Shown: one piece after another, positions 1 through 13,500 of the stretch | Numbering within the stretch: position 1 is the first letter of the stretch | Layout of the letters: each line of letters begins with the position of its first letter | Translations under genes and position numbers: made by a program | The notes under the pieces: generated by a model | The model's database searches: none | What the model was told of the DNA's origin: nothing | What the model saw: only the letters and a program-made list of their open reading frames with translations | NCBI GenBank assembly: GCA_002633005.1 | Contig: NMRA01000715.1 | Span: forward strand, 28,971-92,970 | Reading direction: 5' to 3' | Origin: Phoronis australis | Taxonomy: Eukaryota > Phoronida > Phoronidae | DNA: 64,000 nt

Positions 1-635
1 TATTACTATTTAAAGCAGACTTCTTGCCTAAAAGTTTGTTCAAATGGTCTGTAAACTCTGCTCGTCATTTCCAAACTATGAAAGTAGACAGTTTTGCAAT
101 ACAATTTTCACTATGGTGCAAAGTTGAGGCAAGATTTTTTATTGCTCAGTCATCAAGACTAGCTCTTTAACTGTATGTTCAAAACGTCACATAAGGCTAC
201 CAGGTGTTTTATGGCAGTAAAAAGGTCACAAAAATGGCCACTAAAATTAGCCCCAAAAAGTGGTCTGTGGATTATCTCCCCTGTCTAGCACAAAACTGTC
301 AGATTTTAATAAATGGCACAGAATTATGTACAGTATACGTTGGTTATTTCAGCCACCAAAACATAGCTTTTGGTCTATTTTGTATGTTACTCATTTTTGT
401 TGCTGAAAACATGCGATTTTCGAGACGGCTAATATGCCCAATTGTGCTAATTTGTGTTATCATGCTCCAGCGGCGAACTTAGGGGTCATTGAGTGCACAA
501 AATTTGGCATTTGGGTTTATGTTAGGATACCTACCCATGTACAAAAAATGAAGTTGTTTTAAATTTTGACGTATAGACTGATTTTTTGAAAATCTACTGG
601 TTTTTATATGGACTGTCTCTTAAAAGAGTTTATAA

Positions 636-892
636 CAGGGGCGGATCCAGGATTTGGATTCAGGGTGGCCAGGGCACAGGAATAACCGGAATTTTGCCAC
701 ATGCGCGCGCCCAGCCTAAAATGTAAAGGATGCAGGGGTCTCGAATTTTTGTGTTTGTGGACCTTATTACTAAAAAAAGGTAAATGGGTTTGTTCAAGGC
801 CTGGGTGCGCGCATATGCTGGTAAGCAATTCGCACCCCGAACTGCCAACTGGTATCTGGCCTCCTTGGCCCCCTCCCCTAAATCCGCCACTG
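636..892. mobile_element. MITE of the CAGGGGCGGATCCAG type
   Basis: Begins CAGGGGCGGATCCAG and ends TAAATCCGCCACTG, an imperfect terminal inverted repeat. TATAA flanks both ends (631-635 and 893-897), a 5-base target duplication. Inside, GCGCGCGCCCAGCCT and AGGCCTGGGTGCGCGC form a second inverted pair. No coding capacity. Confidence 0.7.
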
Positions 893-2208
893 TATAAGAT
901 GTAACATGACTATGCCAGATAACATTTCATCAACCGTGTACAAAAGGATAAGCGGATCGAATAAGTTTAAGGGAGGGGTGGATGGAAGTTAGAAGAGTTG
1001 TGTTTAAGCACAGAATAACTCTCCATATACCACCACTGAAAGATCGTCTGCGAAGCTCATGCAGGGAAGAAAATCGAAGACTTTGATGAACAAATTTTTC
1101 CACTGCGCTCCATCATGGCACGCGTGCAAGGAAACCAGCGTTTATTTTGATCCGACTGTACATTTTACCTGCATCGTGTGTTCAGTGTCTAATATTCATA
1201 GACGTGAATTCGTGACATCTAAGCAGGTGGTATAAGAGACATTTTGTATACCGGTATGTATATTTAATTTAGGAGTCATGGTGTGTAAGTAGAGCACTGT
1301 AAGCTAATGACACCTATCGGTATTAGAGTGAGTCGAGGCAGACGCCTTGACATAAATCACGTATATTTATGCAGCGCTTATCTTGATTTTTATTTGATAT
1401 TTCTCGTAAAGAATGGACACTGGCCCACAAAAGAGTCACATATATCAAATATAAACATAAACTAAACAAATGGATGGCACCAAATATGGAGAAACGTTGG
1501 AAATTAAATATAAACGGCCACCAAACAGCTTTTCAACAATTTGTCTCAAAACTTAAAACGTTCAACAGAAAGTGTTAACTATTCGCATTTTGTCTCTTCC
1601 AGTACCAAATCTGTCTTTTGTAATTATAACACTTGACCATAGAGATGTAATCCCCGTTTACTGATAGTTGTAAACAACGACCCGTATCCACGTGGCGTAT
1701 CTGTCCTCCCTAGAAATGGAAAGATAACTCTTGAGTAGAGCAATTATGGAAAATTGTTAGAAGACATTTAGTGCACCAAGTCAATGTCCAGCTCACCAGG
1801 AAGGAAAAAACTGGCGCATCAGACACACATGCAATATAAGCGATATAGTATGGGTCATCGACTAGACTTGGTTAGGGCTGTGCTGTATTTAAAAGTGGTT
1901 TTATTTATATTTTGATTGGTTTTGAATTGTTCGGAACTGAAGCTAGACAAGACTTTACGAGGTTTCACAAAGTGTAGAATTAATATGCCGAGATCACTAG
2001 CATTTGATTGGCAAATGTTTTAGAATATTCTGGGGACACCCAATAATATTCCTCGATTATTGTTTGGTGTCCCGATTTTTTCATTCTAAATGTTGACAAC
2101 CATGTACATGTAAGAGATGTTCAATATAACAATGTCTCTTTGTTGTGAATATTGTAATTTTCCTGAGTCCACTTTCTTTAGTCTCATACCAGTCATAAAA
2201 AGTCTTCA

Positions 2209-2376
2209 CGGTAACACTCGCTACATGTAACACTATTAGTTATTTGTTTACGGTAACACTCGCTACATGTAACACTATTAGTTATTTGTTTACGGTAACA
2301 CTCGCTACATGTATCACTATCGGTTATTTGTTTACGGTAACACTCACTACATGTATCAGTGTCAGTTATTTGTTAA
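2209..2376. repeat. 42-base minisatellite, four copies
   Basis: CGGTAACACTCGCTACATGT starts at 2209, 2251, 2293 and 2335, an exact 42-base period. The first two copies are identical; the last two differ by a few bases. Each contains TTATTTGTT spacers. Confidence 0.92.
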
Positions 2377-4377
2377 TTTCTGAGGATTAATTATGTTGTG
2401 TCTAAATTTTTATGTGACGTCCTACCCTGCAACCAATTTAATGAGCAATCCACAATTTATTTCAAAGCTACACGATAGATGTTTGCCATTGTTCATCTAT
2501 CTGAAAAAATCCTCTAAATTTAGGATACTTAGAGGTAGTTGGAGTAATTAGTTTAGCACATTTTTTGTAAATGTCGTTGCGTCCTTAATTTTAATGAAGA
2601 ATGCAATTGTGATAAGTGACACCAACAGTCCAATTAATATATAAACACGTATAAGTTTGGATGAATGTCTGACTAAATTCTTCCCAGCAACTGTCAGGGA
2701 ACCATGTTCTAAAATCTTTACTTTATGTGATGGCAAATTTTGAATCATTGAAACTATTTTCCTGCTGGTTTAATTAGTCATTTACATGACCTCTCTGGTT
2801 GATATCCTTTTTACGTTACTGTTACTCCCTACGTTAATTGACATTACAACTTAATTAATTGACTAATTAACTGCACGTTTTGGTAAAACTATTGGTGCAA
2901 GAACTGAACATATTTTTTAAATCTGCCTGGTATGCAAAACGAGAATTATTGATGAAGTAAATAGTTGCTCTTTTGCTTCTGGTATAAACACACACTATCA
3001 AGAACTTACATGTATGAATGGTTTTCTAATGAAATGACTCTTGTGCAGTTCAGTAGAAAAACAGTGGAGTTGTGAAAAGTTTTAGTGACAGTAAAGAAGG
3101 CGACATTTTTCCATTGGCCTAATGATAAAATATCTATTTGTTATATTTTGCCCTAGGTACATGAGCTTGCTATTGTTTTAAAGCTCAGGTGGTGAGCGGA
3201 AATGTGAATAGATTTAAGGGCAATTGTAAACATTCGAAATTAGTGTAACATGTCTAGATGGCTTTCCGTTACGCCAACCAGCTAAGTAGCGGTTGTACCC
3301 ACGAATCATATTAGCAGATGATACTCCGTTTGACAATGTTTGCGGCCATTAGAGCGCAACATACTCCAAAAAGTTAGATGGAATAATAATAATAAAAATT
3401 TAAATTTACTTCGTCTGTACTAAACAAACATTCCACCTTCAGATTATGTAAGACCTTATTGACAAGTGTATACATTTAGCCAAATATCTACAAAACTGCG
3501 GAATTTAACTCAGCAAAAGTATGTATTTTCTAAAATTATAAATTTGTTAGAATTTGATTTTTGATATGTAACCAATCTGCCACTAATTAGGTCACATGAC
3601 CTTGATTTTTAGGACAATTTACCAGGCACACCTACAGGATCAACAACATATGACATAAATGTTCAATATAAAATCTCAAAAACGCTGTTACAGTTTTCAA
3701 AACTGTACTTTCGTTTCAGATTTCTGCAATTTTTTTCACAAAAAATTGTAAGTCCTAATTTATTTCATGAACAACCGGGAAAATTTTAAATGTACACTGT
3801 AATTCCTCAAATATTTTTGGTGACCAGTGAATAAAGCACAGTTTCGTAAAGTTTCATGTCATTTATGAGTTACGATGTTCCGAAGTTGGCCAAAACTTAC
3901 TTAACATAACTTAACTTGGGTCCTTCACAACCTTAAGCGCTACTTTCCATACGAATAAACAACGTCGGAACAAACGAATGCAAACAACTCCAAACGGATG
4001 CGCGGCGCAACCTCAGCCGCGCGTTATCCAAGTTCAGTTTTCAGTCCTAGGGTCCTATGTTTTGTGTATGACGGAGGGCATGAGATGCACGTGGTCGACT
4101 GTATGCAGCGCGTGTATGGTAGGTGAAATATACCAAATCAGTATGCGTTTGCCAAAACTAGAAACATCTTTTCTGCGATTGATGAGGAAGGAATCACAAT
4201 TGTTGTATTTCGTAAAAAATAGATTTTCGGAGAGGAAGAAAAGAATTGAAATGAGAAAAGGAGTGCTTTCATGTTGAACGAACGCTGTTAATGAAACAAA
4301 CACCGCGATTCGTGGGAGGATAATTGTCTCCCTGTTTGAGTACGTAACCTTCATCACAATACAAAGCTGCCACCTAC

Positions 4378-4503
4378 CGGTTCATAGGACCATTCCTGAG
4401 GACCTCTGTTGTGATGACATCTGTACAGTATCAGGTCACTTCCGTTGTAATCCAAACAATAGTCATCACGTCTAATTTGACCAATTTTACTAAGATACCA
4501 CAC
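4378..4503 (-). CDS. GALNT: GALNT exon 10: lectin repeat beta
   Basis: The acceptor ATCCCAG|GTG is at 4504/4503 and the donor AACCG|GTAGGT at 4378/4377. It reads [39 protein letters not shown]. The YCLD and QEW motifs are intact, so this repeat could bind GalNAc. 42 codons, phase 0. The gamma repeat should follow. Confidence 0.87.
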
Positions 4504-7500
4504 CTGGGATAGGTAATTAAATAGAATTTATAGATTCGTGTAATAATATCAAAATGGAAGCTAAAATTCTCAAAATTTCAAGATTCACAGTTTACTCATG
4601 AACTAGCACACATGCTTTGGGATTGTCTCCTAGCAACATTTCCAAATGTGCAGCCAGAACGTCAGTGTTCAACACGCGTACACCTCCATTACTTTACCTG
4701 AACGACTTGGACTACGGCTTTTAACACACTTTTAAAACACTATTTACTTGATTAGTAAAACCTGCGCGTCTGGAGTTCAATAACAGACTGGTAGGCCTAC
4801 ATGTAGCTGTTGTTTCTAAACTCTGTTGAGATCAGTGAGCAACATTCACTGTTCTCGGTAGTTATGTGTGTTCACAAATTAAAAATAAACCTAACATGTT
4901 CAACTTCTAGTTAAGCTACAGATTTTTCGGTCAAGTGTTTGCGAGTGGTTGTACCCTTACTTGATTCCCGCCCTGTCCGTGACAACCGTAAGTCTGTATT
5001 TTCTTATTCAGCTCAGATGGTCCAGCGGGGCTATCGACGCACATGCTCATAGCTGCATTTCTTATCTGAAATGACAAACAGGAAGAAATACACTATTGTG
5101 ATATTAAAAACGTATTTCACACGATTTTACTGAATTTGCATCGATCGCTACAATACAGTGTGTATGATCCTCAAGAGGTCCACTTAGTCAATGTTCTGAG
5201 GTTTGTGCACGAAGTTTAGTATATCTCTACCCTGCCCCCTCTCACATCCACGCGGTGTGGGGGGCCTGTACTACTAAAATGATAAAGCAACAAACGAGTG
5301 ACAACATAGTGGCACTGCTACTAAGCCAAACGTCAATTTGTTCCATTCATAACTTGTTTTTTTTTAAAGGTAGACTAGCACCTTGGCAGACCTCACTCTT
5401 TCATAGGGCTATGAAAGGTAGCACTCTGGAATAATTTTATTTGACATGGCTTCTCATTCTTTAAAGTAATGAAACCAATGTCATAACATTCAGTCATTCC
5501 CCTTGGTTGAAATCTGGGAAAAACCCTCTCAGTTCACTGTTACGTAGTATAAGCGATCGCCTTTTACTTTAATAGTTACAGTTTACTAAAACAGCAGTGA
5601 TCGAAGAAAACAAAATGAGAGGAATTCCTGATCCCGTGGCTTAAGCCCAAACAAGTGCAGTGCATAAAGGCGTGCGCAGTGCTGTGGATGCCGGGGCGTA
5701 GGTGCAAGTAGGCGCAGCCAACCACCTTTTGGCATTTTAACGTAGCGCCTACGCACCGTTAGTTACGTTCAGTGCTCAAGGTGATACAATTAGCTCTGGG
5801 CCCCTACTTATCTCTAACTTTACCACTACAGCACTGGGCGTGCGCAAGTGGTGGCGATATGATCGGTATACTTCCGACCAAGGCATGCGCATTGACGCCC
5901 TCACACGGAATTCCGTGTGTTGTTCATCATGTTTCCACAGGGCCACTTTCCAATATAGGTGGCGCTGTGTCGTAGGGTGCATGGCAGACACCAATCGGTT
6001 TCGATCTATTTTGGCGCATGATTTGTAGAAGAAATGACGTCAAGTAACCTAGCAACGAAGGATCGCCCTCTCAATAAGACCAGAGAAAAAAAAATCTGTT
6101 TCTATTACACATGTTCATGCCTTCTGGGTAATGAGATTTACTTCACTCACGACAAGTTTGTATATTCATGCCCGCACCCAACCTCGAATTTTTGAGAATA
6201 TGCACCTTTTTCTAAGATTCTCTGAGGTGGACTTTTTTGCTCACTTTGCAAATGGGGGAGGCTCGTTGGATCCCCCCAGCCCCCCCCCCCTCACCCCCGG
6301 GTGCGCTCACGATATTATTTATGTACAAAAATGCATAGTAGGGATGAAAGCGAGGCCAGTTAGCAACTAAATCTGAATATGGTTCACGAGATATCTGGTG
6401 TTATGTGTTAAAAGGTAAGGCAACCTTTTTCATGTCACTTTTAGTGAAAATACGATCCATTGATTATCACAAACATATGTTTCAGTTAATTCCGGCTCCC
6501 CGTAATTTTATTAATTAATCGTGCACTACTACGGAAGTGACGTTTAGGGGGTTAAAAATTTATAACCAATTTGTTTGTGCATTCGAGTTTAATAATGTTG
6601 TTTTTGTGCTGGTTTCCTAACATTGTCTTCACCACTTCCCACCGACGAGTATTCTTCGACAAGCTATGTTGTTATTTTACATTGGATTTGGAAATCTTTT
6701 AGTTCCTGGTAGCCTGAAAATGGCTGCAGTCGGTGACCCATATCACAGACACAGTGACGTGAGTGACAGAGACATTGTTCATAGCAGTGGTGACGAGCGA
6801 TTTTTTCACGAACAGTCAGTGGATGGATAAACATGTATGTTTGAGCCAGAGTATAGTGAGGCAGAATACGCACAGACACCTGTTGAGAGCGATGAGGAAG
6901 AGACAGAGGACGGACGTGGCGGGACGTCTTGGTGCAAATGCACGGTGTGCACTGTCATGTCGACCTCAATGGAATGCCCAAACTGTTGCCACTGGATGGT
7001 GATATGAACACCGAAATCGCTTACATCCCACCGTGTGACTCCCTCGCCACACACCTGGCACCTTCTAAATAGCTCCAATGTTTGACTGAAGTCCACAGTA
7101 AACTTTTGGATCACCAGCCTGATCACTGGACGACAAACTGCCCTCCCCGCTGGGTGTCGAAATGGGCCTGTATTCACTCCCACTACTCAACATCACTACA
7201 GTGGCTGCTTACAGGCTCTGGGCTGGAGACAACACCAGCACAGGGCGAATCCATGCTAGGAATTGAACGCTTTGAGGTACGGTCGAAGGAACGTGTAACA
7301 GAAGATGAAGGGCCTCCAGCCACTCTAGAGGCCACAGCTCGCGAGGCAACTCGCTTCAAAAATGCACTTCTCATGGCTGGCGACTGGACGCTTCCGGGAA
7401 TCAACAGCGACACTATGGCATCCTTCTTCAGTCGTTGTTTTGCAGGAACCTTCATGAATTTCGTGTACATATCTCTTTCGTAATCCAACGGCAGAAAATG

Positions 7501-10500
7501 CTTGCCACACACTCGGTAATTCTCCACTGCTTTGTACGTGTCTTGGACGGTAACGCTGCATTCTTCACACGAAAGAGCGGTACGGCGGAGCGTGTCATCT
7601 TTCGGAAAGCAGTGTAACAACATACCCAAAGTGCGCGTCAGACGATAATGAGTACACGCCGGTACGCAGCAACCGTGCAACATGTTGACTGACTGATAAA
7701 GAAACGCAAACGACGACCGAACTTATCACAACCGAGGTAAAACAATGGCTGACTCGACAACTCATACAGTGAGACTATATGAAAAAATGGCGGAAAATTC
7801 TTATCCCCCTAAACGTCACTTCCGGGAAGCGGTTATTAATTAAAAAATATGTCTGGGATAATCAACGAACCGTATTTTTACTAAAAATGACATGAAAAAG
7901 GGTCGCCTTCTCCTTTAATCAATGACAAACAATTAGTTTGTTTTGTGTTGAATTCCGTAGACGTAATAATCTCGCTAAGGAAGCTAATGTGATCACGTGC
8001 TGCGCAAGATTCTAGTGCATCAACGGAACTCGACGCTATTGTGCGCTCCGACCCATATCAAACTTGCACTTCACTGTTTAAAAAAGAAAGGTCCCACCTG
8101 CATCATTGGACATTTCATAGATTTAGTGAAGAACAGGTTTGTAATCTTTTCAAAGGTGTGTGGAGTCATGTGTAACCTGCTGTATTTCGACACATGACAT
8201 AATCCCTGCAAGCACGACCACGTGCTTGATCTTGAAATAGCGTGAACGCAGTCGTTTTAACTGCACTAAAACTTTTGACATGTTAGATTAAAAACTGATG
8301 CCACGTGTTTGTTTATTTTGTTCGGAAAAGTTAAGACTTGCAACTAAAACACATCACATTCATTACATGCAGACGTTGGTGGCGCTGCAAAAATGATTGT
8401 TGTGCATAGCTATTCAATACACAATGACACGTTTTAGCATCAGTTTTAAAAACGTAAACGTAAAAGCGTGCGTGTTCCAAAACATGCAGAACCATTTGTA
8501 GTTTGGACACAACACCTCGTTTGCAAGCATGATGGCAAAACCCTGCAAGTTGTGAATTCTCTGGTTACATAATCAATATTGAGACCTTGACCTTGAGTGA
8601 GCAAACCAAAAAGTTTGTCTTAATTACCTCCCCTGAAGCCAGCGCTTCGCCAGGTATAAACATCTCTGGGTGGATATTTCGTAAGAACCACGAAAAAGAT
8701 TTACACTTTAACCTCTTGCGTAATTCGCGACGTTCAGAAACATCCCCATAGTCACCCTGTAAAATTATACCTGTACCTGTAGCCAAGTTAAGCGATTATA
8801 GTGACAGCACGATTAGACATGCATGGTACTTGTTTCACATGACAGATAACATTTAAATAGCAAGCGTTACTACATCTCAACGTTCATGTGTTCAGATCCA
8901 GAGAAAATCAAAGAGGACGAGGCATATCGCTAATTACACCAGTTACAACACAGGAAAACACAACAGTGAATCGTCTTACTCTTATGAAAGCTCAGACCTT
9001 CTGTAGTTGTCTATTTTCCTCGGTATGGTCACAGGCGCACACTCAATAAGGTGTTTAAGTCCGGAAGTCAAAAGTCTTTTTTGTCTTGAACTTCCATGAT
9101 AATGGCGTCAGACTATGGTATAGGAATAGCAGGCTAAGGTGCTTTTGACGAAAGGCGTTTAATTAATCTCCGTTGCGCAGGAAGTTGTTGCGATTAGAGC
9201 GGCGTGACCATGACTGCACTGAGTCGTGCTCCAACTTCCCCGTCACTAAACACTTCATTTGGAGAAGGGTCTGCGGAATCCAGTGGTTTTGAACAATATA
9301 TGTTTTCTATGCATATAATACGTGTACACGACATTTTAAAAACTTTTTGGTATTTACCACGCGTGTGGAATGCACGTTTCACTCGGTTGGAAAGTAAGAA
9401 AAAGGTTTGCTTAAATGCGTTTGGAAATTTTCTGATAGTCCACTGGGGCTTTTTCACTTACCAAATCATACCCAATTTTCTCGTAGTAGTATTTTTTGTA
9501 ATCGTCCAGCCAAACTTCGGCCAGACGAACCAAATTCTTTTTCAGGAAATCACCTTTGCCCTTAGAATACGTGGCACCTTTCTTTCCACGAAATATGTGG
9601 CCGACTTGTGAACACGGATGTGTAACTAGGGCGCCACCGCACATCCAAATCTTGAAATTATAAAAAAGTAAACGTTACTTAGACTTCTCGTGAGTTACCA
9701 GGAAATCCATACAGTGATAACACCGTGGTGGAATACGCCATCCTATTGATGCTCAAGCGCGCCAAAGCTGTGTCTTTTATTGCCTAGGCTAAGTCATACA
9801 CAACTACATGTAGATGGAAGGGTATGTCTTACGTAGTCGTGGTAAAGTCTTGCTTAGTTTTGGTTCGTGATGCACAATTAGGTGGAAGGCTGTGTCTCAA
9901 GTGACCAAGGAAAGTCATTAATGCACAGTTAGGTAGAAGACTTTGTTTCATGTAGCCATGGTAAAGTCATACACAGGTTGTTGGAAGGCAATGTCATACA
10001 TAGCATGGTAAAGTCACAAATAATTTGCTCGAAGGGCATTTTTACTTGGTCTTGGTAAAATAATGCACAATTAGCTCGAAGGCCATGTTTTACGTATTCT
10101 CGAGAAAGTCATACGCAATTAACTGGAAGGTTACGTCTTATCGCACTTATTCTTAAGGTGTTGTTTATGTTTTAATTATAATTGCACGACGCCCAAATCT
10201 CAAGGTATAAAAACTATGTGAAATATTTACCAAATTGAACCCTGAGTACAGGATTATGCACACGTGCGACATTTTAAAATCATACCCTGAAAGACAACTC
10301 TAAATTTTCGCCTCCCCAAATATCCATGGCTGCATCGTATGTACCAATTGTGTGAAAATATTCCCTTTGGATGGAAAACAAACCTCCCGCCATCGTTGGA
10401 GACCTGAAATGTAGTCAAAGTATTCCATACATCTAATACATTAACAGCATCGCGTTCATCTGGTGGTGTATAACCTGAACAATAAAACTGTGAAGCATCT

Positions 10501-13500
10501 CAAGTGTAAGTTACTTCTGTGACCTTGATGTCAAAGTTACAGCTTGATTCATATCTTTAAAAGAGAATGCACCCGATTTTATTAGTCTTTTTACCGTCTT
10601 AATCGGTCTATATCCACATCTCCTCTTATACGGTCGACCTCACCTTAGTTGCCGAGAGGTGTCGCTTTAACTTGTGAGGAAGGTGAGAAACGACGCAGCG
10701 ACGTCAGTGGTTCGTCTGCAGAGTGAATGCCGCTATATTGCGGTGCATTGTTTCCGCTTGTCCGAACTATGAAGCTGCGAAGAAAGCGGGTATATCGTTT
10801 TTCGACTTCCTCGATAGCCCGAAATGCTTAGGAAGTGGCTTGCGGTAGTGAAGAATGAAAGGTATTTGGTTAATAGCAAGTATGAGGACGTGAAACATCT
10901 TTGTGTCTGTGGCCGGCATTTCGTCAACAGTGATTTCTCTGACGAATTCCGGCTTACCAAAGAACTATCCATACGTTCCGTTGCCTGTCCATGTTCCGGC
11001 ACCTCTCTAGTACTCAGTTCTTGATCAGTGTATTCCGGTTGGAACTGATAGCCTGTGAAACCTAACGATCCGACCCGAGAAGTCTTCGTCGTATGAGCTC
11101 TTGACTAAGTCGGGATTGGCGCCGGGCGAGATGCCATGTAGACGTTTATTATTCTGCGTTCTGTTTCAAAATGAATTATTCTCATCCTAAAATGATCCTA
11201 ACCAATGCTTATATGAAACTGAAACAAAGTCTGTCTCGTTAGATACAGTTTTGTAATGCCTTGGAGTGGGTGAGTGCAAATAGTTTGAGAAGCCAGCAAT
11301 GAATAAACCATTGCGTTACCGGCTTTTGATGCCGGCAACAAATTAATTGACCGGGCACCGAGGCCGTGTGAGCGCATGCTAATTCATTGTTTGCTGTCAG
11401 AAAGCTGTTGTGAAACAATTGCTCGATTTTATATGCTATGGTCACATGTTAGGTTAATCTTTAGAAATACAAATACATTATTCAAATCATTGCTACTGTA
11501 CAACCTTTGCCCTGACGGTCTGTGCAAGGGGAACCCTACTTCGCGGCTCCCTACAAGTAAGTAGATTTTCAGTTTCGTGGCTAATTCACATAAATAATTA
11601 CGTGCACATTATTTCTTTGCCTCACTATTATAGTCTTTTTGTGACTTGGAGGTTTAGTTTCCAACTCAAGCTGGTTTATGTTCATGCCAGTCCCGGCGGT
11701 CGCGAAGGGTCGGATCGAGTTCCGAGCCACTGTCCGGAATAACGAGTCAGTCCGGCAGCGACGGGCCTGATCGGGTTCCGAGTGTTTTGTGTGTTTAGAA
11801 CTCAAAAAATCACAAGTCTAAACAACACAGATCTAAGTTCTCCTGTCTGTATTTCACGGAAGAACACTTCGAATTTATCTCCGAACAGACCTCAAACTCC
11901 TGCTACGGACCTTGGTAAATTGTCCTGCCGAACTTTGTAGGCTACGTTGTGTCCAAATACTAGTGAATCCGTAACAGCGAAATAAAACAACACGTTTTTA
12001 TAAGAACTCGGTGAATTTTTAAGGGTTTTACATCGAAGTTTGATGATTTATTGGTGTTAAACGATGAATTCAAGCGATAAGCTGACACCACTGACCCCCG
12101 TTGTGAACTGCTGAACTGCCTGCAGGTGAAACCAATTACGTCATTGAATAATTTCAACACCTAGTCCGTCTTCCGTCAGTTGTCAGGTAACGTAACAGAA
12201 CCTGCCGTTGTAGAATAAAACTACTCGATCTAAATTGATACAAAATAGGTTGTTTTTGGGTGGCATTCTCCTTTAATGTTCTCGAAAGAGTGAATGTGAG
12301 CAATGGCACAAATTTAAAAAAATGGTCTTTCTTCAACAGTATCATTATTTCTAAAATGTATAGGTCTATTTAGTAGAGATTCTAGTTTATTTATATTGAC
12401 TGCCGTTTTATATAATTCTCTGACATTCTTCAACAAGTCTGTTAATGGTGCTCATAGTGCACTTGCCAAGTCATTACACCCAACCCACCAATCGACTTAA
12501 TTGGATGGTAGTGACATCTTCTGGATTGCCTCGACTTTGACATGATTGGTCGTTGATTTTGTAATGAACATACATAGACTCTATTCACGCGGCAGACATT
12601 AAAATCCAAAGCGAGGCTCACTGCGATAAACAAAGCGAAAGTAGACATTGCGTGAGTTAAATAGCCGGTCTTTCGAGTCCAACCTGGATATTAAATTTTA
12701 ATGATGTGTCAACAATTAAACCACACAGACGTAGAAAATTACATTAGGGAACATGTTAAGGCGTCAAAGAGTTGTCTGACGAAAGGGTTTAATTTTTCTC
12801 GGAAAACTAGGTTCGAAACATGAAACGTAAATATGACCAAATTGCGGCGATCGTAGTATTACGGATTAGGTATTATGCTGAATGCAGGGTTACTTTTTTC
12901 TTGTAAATTGTTGATCAAAATACTTTCTACGCGGACCAGGTCATCTGCTCGTATTGTTGACGAGTTGAAGACATGCTGTATTCGACAGTGGTGGCTGTCA
13001 TGTGCAATTAGTCACAGCTGGTTTAATTTGTTGATCAAGAATATTAAAATCAAGCATAGCCTGATCCTATGCACTCCCTTGGACTAACATTTGATTTGTC
13101 ATTGATCTGAAAGAATAACTGATCTTATTAAATATATTTTTTATTAAAATAATAAACCCGACTTGTAATTGAAAATAAAAATTATTTGACCATCAATTCT
13201 GCTTTCTTGGTTGTAATAGTTCTTGCGTCTATTTCATGTGTTAGATTTCAAGTATCAATTTGGACCAAGTTGAATTTTAAAATTAAAACACCAAATTCGT
13301 TCGTATAAAACGTAACCTCGTTTTAGAACTCAATTTCAGTTAACTGGACAATGAAATCATAGTTATCATGTTTCTGCAGAAACCTCGTTCATCCGAGGGG
13401 AAAGGTGCTAGTGCCTACTGAGAGGCGATTTTTTCGCCGAGTGAGGGCGGGAACAGTCTACCTCCCGATCACCATCAATAGCACCCCCGCCCTGTTGCAA

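Larger units (their letters stand above)
1..4377. other. No coding exon recognised
   Basis: Expected to hold the 3' part of GALNT or its intron. I looked on the minus strand for a gamma lectin repeat (CLD...QxW plus stop) and found none. It contains only the MITE at 636-892 and the 42-base minisatellite. Confidence 0.6.
6408..7918 (-). mobile_element. Degraded Kolobok-like DNA transposon with THAP domain
   Basis: The ends are inverted copies: from each side one reads TTAA, AAGG(T/AG)AAGGC, a T-run, then CATGTCA(C/T)TTTTAGT. Similarity continues through GGAAGTGACGTTTAGGGGG about 150 bases in. TTAA flanks both ends (6408-6411 and 7915-7918), the target-site duplication of Kolobok and piggyBac elements. 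Inside, on the minus strand, is a THAP zinc finger and a CQVCGEG segment. THAP plus TTAA fits Kolobok as known. About 1.5 kb is short for a full element, so it is internally deleted and frameshifted. Confidence 0.75.

Noticed and set aside
3978-4357. Overlapping frames of about 100 codons on both strands
   Set aside because: No domain, no splice context with the GALNT lectin exons, and they lie mostly outside exon 10.
7082-7483. Plus-strand frame of 133 codons
   Set aside because: Antisense of the THAP transposase fragment, which carries the zinc-binding pattern.
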